Assembly: GCA_946965045.2 (NCBI GenBank)
Contig: OX337231.1
Span: forward strand, 3,100,001 to 3,164,000
DNA: 64,000 nucleotides
Source of the DNA: Epithemia pelagica
Taxonomy: Eukaryota > Bacillariophyta > Bacillariophyceae > Surirellales > Surirellaceae
Direction of reading: 5' to 3'
Shown here: one piece after another, positions 32,701-41,110 of the stretch
Layout of the letters: each line of letters opens with the position of its first letter
Numbering within the stretch: the first letter of the stretch is position 1
Translations under genes and position numbers: made by a program
Notes under the pieces: model-generated
Database searches by the model: none
Seen by the model: the letters and a program-made list of their open reading frames with translations, nothing else
Told to the model about the DNA's origin: nothing

Positions 32701-35700
32701 GGAAATGCGTAGAAGTCCACTACACCCCATTCAGGTTCGGACACGTGACCCCTTCGCCGGTCCGTCGCGATTTTGATGATCGGCTGGCGCGCGAGTCGGA
32801 CGAGACACCTACGGCAGAAACTTCTGCGTGGTTGCACCTTTTCTTAGTTGCACTCGCCCACCTTGTCCTTGTCCTACCTGTGATCCAGTGGCTCTACCCT
32901 ACCGCTTCACCCTCTACGGGAGCTGACACCTATTACAATGAAGGAAAGACTACAATTTACATCGGTCTAAGTCATTTTCTAACAGGAATCTACGACTTAT
33001 ATACAGGTCTATGGTTCTTACTGCTCTCATACGTGACTCATCCATCCTTCATGCCTGCCATCATCACTTGGCTCTCATGTTGGATTGTTGTTTTGGTGGT
33101 CATTCGGCGCGTCTCTTCTCGCTATCCTGACTCACCATGGTTCGGACACCACCCCAACTACCATGTCAACCGATTCAAGTACCAACTCGCTCGCATCCAC
33201 ACCCGCAATCCAATCCGCTCAAAGCCACGATCTCTTCCACCTCCAAGTTTGATTGTTGGATTTTGTTTCTCCGCTTTGAGGTTGATTGTTGTGTTGGTTT
33301 GCAGATTGTTGGGATTGTCAGCATCCACCGAGACGGGTGGCCCTCTGGGTTTCCGAGGCCATGTCACTCCGCTGCGAGGGAGAAACAGGAACACGACGAA
33401 CAACAGGCACGTTTACTCCGGATCAAGCCGGCACAACCGCAAGCGCCGCCGTGTACCCAACCGACCGCCGAGCGCCATGACCTCCACACCATCGACCAAC
33501 CGCCGCAGGATGCCGACGAGTCACCGCTGCAAAAATCGGCGCAGCACCTCTTGCTTCCAGCCGTCGACCTCCGCCGAACCGACTATCAACCTGACAGGCA
33601 ACACCCGTCAGAGATCGAATACTAGAAACAGCAGCAACTTTTGCTGCAATTTAAGCAACGTACCGTTTCCTCAAGTACCCAACTTCTACCCTGCATCGCC
33701 ACTCAACCAGAACAAATTCATGGGAATGGCCATGCTCTTGCAGGAACCACCACGTTGCCACCACTCAACCACCGAGTTGAACCATCATCCTTGGGAACAT
33801 ATCACCCAACAAGCCTTGAGAGCAGCACTCCAGGATCCATCGAAACTTCGCTCTTCTATGCCTTCACACGCCTCTTATCCAATTATCTGGGACTCTGGGG
33901 CCAGTGTCTGCATTACCAACGACGAGAAAGATTTTGTGGGACCGATTCGCTCTTTGCCAAGTCTTCAAGTAAAGGGCATCGCCAACCGGATGAAAGCTAC
34001 TGCCCGTGGAACAGTTGTTTGGACGATCCTGGACACCAATGGTATGCCCCGATCGCTCAAACTCCCTGCGTTCCTAGTACCAAAAACATCGGTTAGACTT
34101 TTGTCGACGCAATCGTTACTTCAAACATACTTCGGCGAGAAAATAATTCAAGACGGTTACACACTTACCTTAACCGGTATTCCAGGAGATGAATCCCGCC
34201 GAGAAGTCACCGTCATGGTGAATCCCAGCAACAATCTGCCCATGTCGTTTGGGTACGACAAGCAGAACATGATGACTGGCTCGGTAGCTCTCAACACAAC
34301 AGTGAACGAAGTATCACAACACAATGAAAATCTTACCGCTCCTCAAAAGGAATTACTCAAATGGCATTACAGACTTGGACATCTTAACTTTCGCAAGGTA
34401 CAGTTCTTGATGCGCACTGGTATCCTTGCAACAACAGAAAAGACTCGTCGCTTACACTCACAAGCTGCATCTCTTTTGCAAGACTTACCATTATGCGCAG
34501 CATGCCAATTTGGGAAACAACGTCGTCGCACCGAACCCGGTTCGACAACAACCATTGTCAAGGATCGACGAGGAGTCACCAAAGATGGCAACCTCCATCC
34601 TGGACAATGTATCTCAGTAGATCATTTTGTGTGCTCCACAAAAGGACGAAGATTTGACTCTCGGGGGAAGTCAAAAGTTGACAACCTTTATGTGGGCGGC
34701 GCGATCTTTGTCGATCACGCCTCGGGGTATACATGGATAGGATTTCAATCACACCTTAACACTCATGAAACGCTTAGTGTTAAAGGATCCTTTGAGCTAT
34801 TTTGTAGAGAAGTGGGTGTAGTTCCTCTCAAATACCTAACGGACAACGGAGCTGCTTTCACCTCAAAATCCTACTCCCAATCGCTTGAGAACTTTGCTCA
34901 AATTTCGCGGTTCGCAGGAGTCGGGGCACATCATCATGCCGGAATAGCTGAAAGGGCAATACAAACAATTATGTCGATTGCACGCACCATGATGTTACAC
35001 TCTGCCATACAGTGGCCAGAATTGGCCGATCCGGCGCTCTGGCCCATGGCCGTTTCACATGCCGTTTTCTTACACAACCATGTACCCAATACTGAGACTG
35101 GTATAAGCCCCCATGATATTTTCACACGTGTCCGATGGGAACAACGAAAATTTCATGATCTCCACGTGTGGGGCTGTCCGGTCTATGTTCTGCACAAAAC
35201 TATTGCAGACGGGAAGAAGCTACCCCGCTGGAAGCCAAAATCTATTCGCTGCCAACTTATGGGGTTAAGTACGCGACATGCCAGTACTGTTCCATTAGTC
35301 TTAAATCCTCAAACTGGCTATATTACGCCCCAGTTCCATGTAGTGTTCGACGATTGGTTCAGCACTATTGCCATGTCTGTCGACCAGCTTCCGGACTTTG
35401 CATCCGAACCTTGGTATCGGCTGTTCGGAGATTCTGCATATCAATATATCACTGATGATTCATCCGAAACGGACGATCTAGACTCCCCTACTAGTATTGA
35501 TGAAGCTACCCAAACTACGTATCTTCGACGTCAATCAGATGTCGCACAACGAATTGCTACTCGCCAACCATATCTTCCGTTGACGTCATCATCTACACCT
35601 AACACACGTCCACTCCCAGTGCCACTCTCCGCTTCTTTACCAACTCCCAGTGAGGATCCCACTCCAACTCCATTGACCACATCGTTGGAGTCACCTCCTC

Positions 35701-37649
35701 AGAGGGAGACAACTAACCAGACACCTCAAAGACAGGTGTCCGTATCATCAGGAGTTGAATCTACAGCTCCGAGTACCCCTCGTTCGCCTTCTCCCCATCT
35801 GTCACCCCACAAGGTTACCATTTCTCCGAGGGAGTCGCCGTCTCAGAGGGAGTCCCCTCTTCACAACTCTTCTCCTTCTCCAGCTAGATTACCACCGCGA
35901 CCGCCTCCACGTGCAGTCCAACCGACGATCCTTCCAACTAGGAGATCTGCTAGGACTATTAAACGACCTACCCGCTTAGTTGAAGAAGGAAATCTAGCAA
36001 ACCTCCCTTCTCTAATGCCACCATCTCATGAGCCTAGTGACCTTTTAACAGTTCACAAAGCTTCTCTCTCTGATCCCGACACCCTCTCTTACGATGAGGC
36101 TATGCGAGATACAGACATAGAGAAATGGAAAGCGGCAGCTAGCAAGGAAATAACCGAACTAGAGGAGAAAGGAACTTGGGAAGAAGTCCCTCAATCCCAG
36201 GCTAATACACGAATTTTACCTGGGACATGGGTATTCAAACGCAAGCGATCTCCAGACGGAGATATTATCAAGCATAAGGCTCGATATTGTGTTAGAGGAG
36301 ACCTACAAGAAACGGAACAAGAGAACTATAGTCCAGTGGTTCACTGGAGTACTATCCGTATTGTCCTCACCCTTAGTTTAATCTTGGGTTGGGAACTTGC
36401 GTGTATCGATTTCAACAACGCATTTGTACAGGCTACCTTAGATGAACCTGTATGGATTCATCTACCTAGAGGATTTCGATCTAGTAAGCCCGGAACGACC
36501 TGCCTAAGACTCATCAAAAGTCTATATGGCCTGTCTTCTGCACCTAGATTGTGGTATATCCATCTAGTACAAGCGCTTAAGGAAGACGGTTTCAAATCAA
36601 GTAAGCATGACGAATGTCTTCTTTATAAGTCCAACATCATCATTTTTCTATGGGTTGACGACTGTGGCGTTTGTGCCCCTGATATGAAACTTATTGATGA
36701 TTTAATCGAACGACTACAGAAGAAAGGCCTATCACTTAAGAAAGAAGGCAATTTCACCGACTATTTGGGCATCAACTTTATTCGAAATGAGAATAAGTCT
36801 ATTACTATGACCCAGAAGGGGTTAATTGCCAAGATAATAAATGCCACGGGACTACACGACTGCAATCCGAATTGGACCCCAGCGACTCAGCTAGGTCTCG
36901 GCAGCGATCCCGATGGTGAGCCCATGAAAGAAAGCTGGCATTATAGCTCCATAGTCGGAATGCTACTCTATTTATCCACGAATACCAGACCTGATATAGC
37001 CTTCGCAGTTAGTCAAGTCGCTAGATTCAGTTCAGCACCTAAAAAGTCACATGCAACAGCCATCAAGACCATTGTTCGTTATCTATCAAGAACCAAGGAC
37101 AAAGGTACAATCTTTACTCCAACTAAAGATTTCAAGCTAGACTGCTATGTAGACGCAGATTTTGCGGGACTCCATGGTCGTGAACCACAGGATAACCCGG
37201 TTAGTGCCAAGTCACGAACGGGATACATCCTAACCTTCTGTGGATGTCCTCTAATTTGGAGATCGCAACTTCAATCTTCAGTAGCTCTAAGCACACTTCA
37301 AGCGGAATATCATGCTTTGTCTCAAGCAATGCGTAGTGTTATTGCAACAAGACGAGTCATTGAAGAGCTTCTAGAGAACCTAGAACTCCCATTTGAAAAG
37401 CCAACTATATTCTCTGAAGTCTTTGAAGACAACAGTGGAGCTTTCCACCTAGCTACCAAGCAACGCCTTACACCCCGGACAAAACATTTTAATACTTACC
37501 TACATTTCTTCTGGGAACATGTCGGTGATCATCCCGGAGGAGTAAAGGTCAGTATGGTAGGCACCAATGATCAAAAGGCAGACTATCTCACCAAGTGCCA
37601 AAATCGAGAGCTCTTTGAGCGCTGCCGCAAATTAAATCAAGGTTGGTAA
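29775..37649 (+). CDS. Ty1/copia Gag-Pol polyprotein, intact
   Basis: 2624 residues from the first ATG of the body (CACCATGTC), with no frameshift or stop. Order: Gag with a Cys/His knuckle (YWCGKCTNWNPTHKTSEH, about 420); an acidic and proline-rich stretch; four hydrophobic, membrane-like segments (about 1017-1184); an Arg/Asn/Ser-rich basic stretch (about 1190-1290); aspartic protease (WDSGASVCIT, about 1372); GAG-preintegrase (WHYRLGHLNF ... CAACQFGK, about 1527-1590); integrase with D (SVDHF, 1614), D (TDNGAAF, 1688) and E (AERAIQ, 1725); reverse transcriptase (from about 2136, FLWVDDCG at 2294); and RNase H (CYVDADFAGL, about 2452). Integrase before RT defines the copia superfamily. All catalytic residues are present, so the element could be active. 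Confidence 0.96.
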   Translation: MSGEDSPQQDTDVFMPDRPRMGGLVQSSKDTYVPWTGGKPKPDWKGLDDKAKDHPVRSLQLRTFTDKRYLDRVTGPVEKFDKKKGDFTRLQDELVRHFTKHGMDTIMYLLDPLSKSSMLNIVTEHPRFTHTKVHEAMKQQVSKYDKYDANNDAAAQDYLLDSLDKTFRREVEDQSRDVASFPELFMIIVRIITDDSIEHWEIVKSEMRSLDPHNYAGHDITALTTDFAAKARSLTAAGLYDHTLTASLLTNILKAEWPPTPKFSLLLLNKSVQDSVDHIRFLDRAAADQYMTTNKLLYTHVIEEANSKYWVSVKRGEWSAKSTHRDSKAPPTSYGANNATVSKKGKQTKSIQANALVQQMNTPGNKKTYVREKGKNNNKNNKNKNNNNFTKRTSSSDSNWRRIPPKEGEPEMRMVDGKPMYWCGKCTNWNPTHKTSEHIVGFKSNKSSSKQHQANKLEMEPAAWAAYIEKHGFDDANTYEMVNKEHSWLFDYDDFEANCVCVKCPPNMDDAKTDVDCSETDDEYNLCAYNLVVNLTQTVDTEEEMDDGSSTSSSLFSSTTLNLVTPDRITSAALEQEEKDSETTTSDMQDSSSCNTTSTINTTEPTSTPIEPDFGNEPKYFNKWEELGPSLSALDSEAVKFSDLETQRFLEGLYDKEIQAAAAVNESYESMDQDTKDTSMANNDTYRTPEASMDLSVDDMNAPLKMLQQGRPPSLEKKLPAISPILPQPPLPPRPSAPFALAHQAPSPPPQLPPRRKLTMQQPIARYSSEQFVLEAEQAKRDGMRYERAAKTVFANAWREPKLTVAEAYQRVKEEEWAMGYYVDGTLIPNHPRPEHSFPGMSPIPPGPMMPCSNIQSMDTSSTSHRFTPASTQLRTHRESSADSLSSTSFTPNNTLGEKYVPTDADTASSGGDSAKTVPLTKYFANMAWVDDCSKNETQNFWIKNNESEGGPQDRQNVPIDTMEETVSSDEDSLVGKCVEVHYTPFRFGHVTPSPVRRDFDDRLARESDETPTAETSAWLHLFLVALAHLVLVLPVIQWLYPTASPSTGADTYYNEGKTTIYIGLSHFLTGIYDLYTGLWFLLLSYVTHPSFMPAIITWLSCWIVVLVVIRRVSSRYPDSPWFGHHPNYHVNRFKYQLARIHTRNPIRSKPRSLPPPSLIVGFCFSALRLIVVLVCRLLGLSASTETGGPLGFRGHVTPLRGRNRNTTNNRHVYSGSSRHNRKRRRVPNRPPSAMTSTPSTNRRRMPTSHRCKNRRSTSCFQPSTSAEPTINLTGNTRQRSNTRNSSNFCCNLSNVPFPQVPNFYPASPLNQNKFMGMAMLLQEPPRCHHSTTELNHHPWEHITQQALRAALQDPSKLRSSMPSHASYPIIWDSGASVCITNDEKDFVGPIRSLPSLQVKGIANRMKATARGTVVWTILDTNGMPRSLKLPAFLVPKTSVRLLSTQSLLQTYFGEKIIQDGYTLTLTGIPGDESRREVTVMVNPSNNLPMSFGYDKQNMMTGSVALNTTVNEVSQHNENLTAPQKELLKWHYRLGHLNFRKVQFLMRTGILATTEKTRRLHSQAASLLQDLPLCAACQFGKQRRRTEPGSTTTIVKDRRGVTKDGNLHPGQCISVDHFVCSTKGRRFDSRGKSKVDNLYVGGAIFVDHASGYTWIGFQSHLNTHETLSVKGSFELFCREVGVVPLKYLTDNGAAFTSKSYSQSLENFAQISRFAGVGAHHHAGIAERAIQTIMSIARTMMLHSAIQWPELADPALWPMAVSHAVFLHNHVPNTETGISPHDIFTRVRWEQRKFHDLHVWGCPVYVLHKTIADGKKLPRWKPKSIRCQLMGLSTRHASTVPLVLNPQTGYITPQFHVVFDDWFSTIAMSVDQLPDFASEPWYRLFGDSAYQYITDDSSETDDLDSPTSIDEATQTTYLRRQSDVAQRIATRQPYLPLTSSSTPNTRPLPVPLSASLPTPSEDPTPTPLTTSLESPPQRETTNQTPQRQVSVSSGVESTAPSTPRSPSPHLSPHKVTISPRESPSQRESPLHNSSPSPARLPPRPPPRAVQPTILPTRRSARTIKRPTRLVEEGNLANLPSLMPPSHEPSDLLTVHKASLSDPDTLSYDEAMRDTDIEKWKAAASKEITELEEKGTWEEVPQSQANTRILPGTWVFKRKRSPDGDIIKHKARYCVRGDLQETEQENYSPVVHWSTIRIVLTLSLILGWELACIDFNNAFVQATLDEPVWIHLPRGFRSSKPGTTCLRLIKSLYGLSSAPRLWYIHLVQALKEDGFKSSKHDECLLYKSNIIIFLWVDDCGVCAPDMKLIDDLIERLQKKGLSLKKEGNFTDYLGINFIRNENKSITMTQKGLIAKIINATGLHDCNPNWTPATQLGLGSDPDGEPMKESWHYSSIVGMLLYLSTNTRPDIAFAVSQVARFSSAPKKSHATAIKTIVRYLSRTKDKGTIFTPTKDFKLDCYVDADFAGLHGREPQDNPVSAKSRTGYILTFCGCPLIWRSQLQSSVALSTLQAEYHALSQAMRSVIATRRVIEELLENLELPFEKPTIFSEVFEDNSGAFHLATKQRLTPRTKHFNTYLHFFWEHVGDHPGGVKVSMVGTNDQKADYLTKCQNRELFERCRKLNQGW

Positions 37650-37691
37650 GCTGACATCATACCACGTCGTGATTCTCCACCGATCACTCCA

Positions 37692-37702
37692 TGAGAGGGA
37701 GA
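37692..37702 (+). other. Polypurine tract
   Basis: TGAGAGGGAGA directly precedes the 3' LTR and would prime plus-strand synthesis. Confidence 0.7.
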
Positions 37703-38435
37703 GTTATAGAATACCGCTCTCGACTCTCTAGACATTAGACTATTTCCTCTAGCTATATGCGTGACGTGCGGTCAGACGTGCCACATGCCGATCAGAAGCA
37801 GGCGTTGCACCTCAACGCACGTCAATTGAACCTCAACGCATCGAGCAGCTGCTTTAGAGTACTGATCGCGCTGCTCGCCAAAACTAAGGAACTTTACGTG
37901 ACTTACGCCCTACTATATTATTTACATAAAAACTTGCCAGACCGCGAGCCCACTATACAGCCGTATATATTTGCATGTCGGGCGAGCCACCGGATACCGA
38001 ATGTTCCTCTCAATATTGAGAAAACAAATGGATCTCAGGCAGGCCATCCGGCCACCTGAAGAGTGTCAAAGGTAAGTCCATCGAGTAAAGATCCAAAACA
38101 AGATACAATAGGAGAGGTGAGATCTCCCACTAGTGCACAGAACAAAAAGAACTGCTCTATGGAACAAATAGAACAAGTTCCATACCTAGAGGATCGAGGA
38201 GATCAAACCTGCTCCAAAATCACTTTTTCATCTTAGAATAAGCTCACTCTTTTTATAAACCGAAAGTTTGTAACCAAACTGTTTGTGAAAGAGAGTCGAC
38301 CTAGTTGCTGATTCGAAGGTGAGGGCCCCATCGTCGTTTCACCGCAGTAGGTTGGCTACCCGAGCTATATTGACTACCTCACCTATATCTAACACGTGTC
38401 TTTACCAACACCTAGATATCTGTTTACATTAAGTG
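37703..38435 (+). repeat. 3' LTR of copia-type retrotransposon
   Basis: 733 bp, an exact copy by eye of the 5' LTR at a constant offset of 9079 bp. It is followed by the TCGGA duplication. Identity of the two LTRs means too little time has passed since insertion for mutations to accumulate. Confidence 0.93.
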
Positions 38436-38440
38436 TCGGA
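38436..38440 (+). repeat. 5-bp target-site duplication TCGGA, right copy
   Basis: Matches 28619-28623 on the other side of the retrotransposon. Confidence 0.85.
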
Positions 38441-38528
38441 ATGAGATATGCCTGGCGAATAAACAGGCACAGAGAGATGGGGTGTTTTAACGAAATTACA
38501 GCCTCAAAAACACCCCCGCTAGGGGGGG
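38441..38528 (+). mobile_element. Mutator-like TIR remnant, right piece
   Basis: ATGAGATATGCC...AAACAGG...GAAATTACA...CCCCCGCTAGGGGG is a diverged match to the terminal repeat of the neighbouring MITE, in reverse orientation. It is the continuation of 28592-28623, interrupted by the retrotransposon. About 25 bp separate it from the MITE, including a small inverted GGATCG/CGATCC-like pair. Confidence 0.65.
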
Positions 38529-38551
38529 ATCGATACACGATCCCCGAACAT

Positions 38552-39293
38552 ATACCCCCTAGCGGGGGTGGCTTATAGGGTGTAATTTCTCTGAGCCACC
38601 CCCATACCTATTTGCCAAAAATAACCTGTTTCCAGTCGGCCGGCATAACTCATTTCCTCCACCACGATAACAACACGGGCCATGGTGTTGCACAGGTTGT
38701 TGTGCACCTATTTGGACTCGTGAAACCTGTCTTCCTAGTCAAAGACCTCAAACCAATAGTGCAGAATGCATCGGCATCACCAAAATTTAAAGGTTTAGGC
38801 TATTATGCATCAGACTCATAGGCGCCATGCCTCGTGGCACAGGTACGGAAGCGACGTCTTGCCATTTCGAACGAAGCAACTCAAATGGACTATATGGCTC
38901 TTATCTTGCATTGTTTGGACACCTATTGGTACACAATACACATCACAGTAGTAGTAACACAGTGTATTGATAGCAAAACAGCAACTCTAATGTATGTTCA
39001 CGCCATCATGGTCTCCTATTGTGCCGTATTACAGCGTCACTGTATTGGTCATTTCCTCGAATGGCCCGCATGCACTATGCCCCTCACAATGCACTGCCAT
39101 GGTACCGATATGAAGCATGTGATGGTCGGATCATGATGGGGTGGCCGTAGGAGGTCACCAGCAACGACAAAGTTTGATTGTCGTGTTGTTATCGCGGTGG
39201 AAGGAATGAGATGCCGGCCGACTGGAGCCAGGAAAAAGGTATGGGGGTGGTTCACAGAAACTACAACCTGAAAACCATCCCCGCTAGGGGGTA
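38552..39293 (+). mobile_element. Mutator-like MITE, copy A, 742 bp
   Basis: Terminal inverted repeats of about 115-125 bp (38552-38677 and 39180-39293) begin TACCCCCTAGCG. They are flanked by a perfect 9-bp duplication CCCGAACAT (38543-38551, 39294-39302). Long inverted repeats plus 9-bp duplications are typical of Mutator-like elements. There is no transposase, so it is non-autonomous. A second copy lies at 58789. Confidence 0.88.
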
Positions 39294-39345
39294 CCCGAAC
39301 ATCGCACACCCTGTTAAACACTTCTCTAAAAATACATTCAGAACG

Positions 39346-40728
39346 ATGAGCTTCAGCTTTGTCGGAAACGATGGCATTTTCACTCCCTCCTCCAGACCAG
39401 AAAGCAACAACCAGTTCTTATTTCGGCGTGAAGGCAATCAATTATTGACCAATAATATCGCAACCAACGCTGATAGAGTAATTACACTGCAAGGAGCAAC
39501 AGCTGGGACGTCACAAGTGGCAGCAGAGCCAAGAGTTCCACCTGTTGCGAGGAGATCCGATAATCAAGGGTGTGATGCCCACAATGACTTATCTCAACTG
39601 CCGGTGTTACGAGAAAGGGTTCGGACATACGTAAACCATGTAGTCCGCACCATGTTGCCTTTTCATCAATCGCAAGCCTATTTGCAAGCGTTAGCCAAGG
39701 ACCCCGAGTTGATACGGATTGAAACAGATCCACTTCAGTTTGTAAGATTTTGCAATTTCGATTTGTGGGCTGGGGCCCAGCGATTGTGTAGGTATTGGAC
39801 AGAACGTCTTAAATTGTTTGGACCCCAGCGTGCCTTCTTGCCACTTACGTTGACTGGAACGGGTGCCTTGACGCCGGAAGATGTTGTTTCGATCCAAGCT
39901 GGTTACCCTGCTATACTACCGGATACATCTAACGGTCAAAAATGTATATGGATAGACCGACGAAATTGGATACCCACCGCTTCATTCGAAAGTCGCCTAC
40001 GATCGTGGTTCTTCATCCACCGTGTCTTAGCGGAAGACGATCGCACTCACAAACCAGGCGATAATGTATTATTTCTAATTGTGGCAGTGACACCTCGTCG
40101 TGACAATGTTGAATGGGAATTTGTGGAACGACTAACAGCTCTTGGAGCGCATTGCTTTCCTGACAAACCTAGAGTACATTTCCTTTGTATTCCCAATCAA
40201 AAACGATATGCCATGGCTGCTCAAGTGGTCCAAGGGGGAATGAGCCTTTTCCGGAAGCTCTTTGCCGATGGTATCGAAATTTCTACACACGTACATGTAC
40301 AGAACGACGACCATCCCATTTACGAAGATTTAGTTGGCTTGGGGTTAACTGCGCACGGAATCCCAGTTTTGTTCGGTGGGGAGTGGAAACTTGATGATTG
40401 GACAGACTGGTGTCTTGACCGTATGAAATGGGAACGTGACCACTACAAGGACAGACTGTTGAAACAAGCGCCTATCATAAATGATGATTGTACTTCCAGT
40501 GAAACTAGCGCAAAGATGAACCAGAATCCGAGTGCTGCTGGGGAACGGAGAAACAGAGAGGAATCTGAACCAGCAACAACAACCACTGTTGATAACCCTG
40601 GCAAACATCCGCTAAAACCAGAGGCACAAAAGCGACGCAAAAGGAGTGCGAAACGAAAACTAGCAGATCTAATGTTTTCACGGCGTAAGAGAGAGCGAGA
40701 AAGACAAGAGATACTCATGCTCCAATAG
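39346..40728 (+). CDS. CRAL-TRIO-like protein with bZIP-like tail; in-frame stop
   Basis: 460 residues from the ATG at 39346. The frame is also open upstream, but there it translates the MITE terminal repeat, so I exclude it. Residues about 90-150 (FVRFCNFDLWAGAQRLCRYW) resemble the helical start of CRAL-TRIO/Sec14 lipid-transfer domains. A probable lipid-binding part follows to about 365, ending VLFGGEWKLDDWTDW. The C-terminus is very basic (KRRKRSAKRKLADLMF then SRRKRERERQ), like a divergent bZIP basic region, and stops at TAG 40726-40728. Beyond the stop the same frame continues for 39 codons with heptad leucines to TGA 40846-40848. It is either truncated by a recent nonsense change or read through. 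The MITE ends 52 bp before the start codon. Confidence 0.7.
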   Translation: MSFSFVGNDGIFTPSSRPESNNQFLFRREGNQLLTNNIATNADRVITLQGATAGTSQVAAEPRVPPVARRSDNQGCDAHNDLSQLPVLRERVRTYVNHVVRTMLPFHQSQAYLQALAKDPELIRIETDPLQFVRFCNFDLWAGAQRLCRYWTERLKLFGPQRAFLPLTLTGTGALTPEDVVSIQAGYPAILPDTSNGQKCIWIDRRNWIPTASFESRLRSWFFIHRVLAEDDRTHKPGDNVLFLIVAVTPRRDNVEWEFVERLTALGAHCFPDKPRVHFLCIPNQKRYAMAAQVVQGGMSLFRKLFADGIEISTHVHVQNDDHPIYEDLVGLGLTAHGIPVLFGGEWKLDDWTDWCLDRMKWERDHYKDRLLKQAPIINDDCTSSETSAKMNQNPSAAGERRNREESEPATTTTVDNPGKHPLKPEAQKRRKRSAKRKLADLMFSRRKRERERQEILMLQ

Positions 40729-41110
40729 GAAACGGACCATTTGGCACAAGAGAAGAAACGGTTATTGTCCGAACAGGCACACCTACAAAGCCTTCTTGAC
40801 CAAGCATCCCAAATGATTGGAGAGAGTTCGGCAACATCTCCGAAATGAAGCCTTTTACCGCGTAGCTCCGTACAGTGACTGGCAGTCGCTTTCGTGTGAC
40901 CATTGAGGCCTCAAATCTCTGCTTCTCTGGGCTTCTGTGTTCCATTTTGGGTTCTTTGTAGCCAACATCAAGATCCAGCTGATGATCCAATTTTCGAATC
41001 ACGGGGAAACGAGTACCGTTGAGCGAATCCTTACAGGATGACAGGCGACCAGGAAGCACAAGGGTAAACAGAATGCGTGCTATCGACAAGTTTGCATCTT
41101 GTTTTGTCAT
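40715..41110 (-). CDS. Doubtful 131-residue open frame behind the bromodomain gene
   Basis: It starts with an ATG that overlaps the bromodomain gene's stop as ATGA (41107-41110) and runs antisense over the zipper-like extension at 40729-40848. The composition is not obviously random (a basic middle, VTRKRLPVTVRSY), but I recognise nothing. It may be part of the bromodomain gene's 3' UTR, an alternative last exon, or chance. Confidence 0.25.
   Translation of the reverse strand: MTKQDANLSIARILFTLVLPGRLSSCKDSLNGTRFPVIRKLDHQLDLDVGYKEPKMEHRSPEKQRFEASMVTRKRLPVTVRSYAVKGFISEMLPNSLQSFGMLGQEGFVGVPVRTITVSSLVPNGPFPIGA
40729..40848 (+). other. In-frame leucine-zipper-like extension after the TAG
   Basis: The codons after the stop read ETDHLAQEKKRLL and then SEQAHLQSLLDQA, with leucines seven residues apart that stay in register with the leucine just before the stop. 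It ends at TGA. It has no ATG of its own suited to independent expression. Confidence 0.5.

Larger units (their letters stand above)
28624..38435 (+). mobile_element. Complete copia-type LTR retrotransposon, 9.8 kb
   Basis: It has two 733-bp LTRs, a 5-bp target duplication, a probable primer-binding site, a polypurine tract and one intact Gag-Pol frame. Single-frame Gag-Pol, a CCHH knuckle and a long spacer match diatom copia (CoDi-like) elements as I know them; the subfamily is not assigned. Confidence 0.93.

Noticed and set aside
38834-39136. 100-codon frame conserved in both MITE copies (also 59071-59373)
   Set aside because: It begins with GTG, and most differences between copies change amino acids, so there is no sign of selection on a protein.
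39178-39345. N-terminal extension of the CRAL-TRIO-like frame
   Set aside because: It is translated from the MITE terminal repeat and its target duplication; the ATG at 39346 is preferred.
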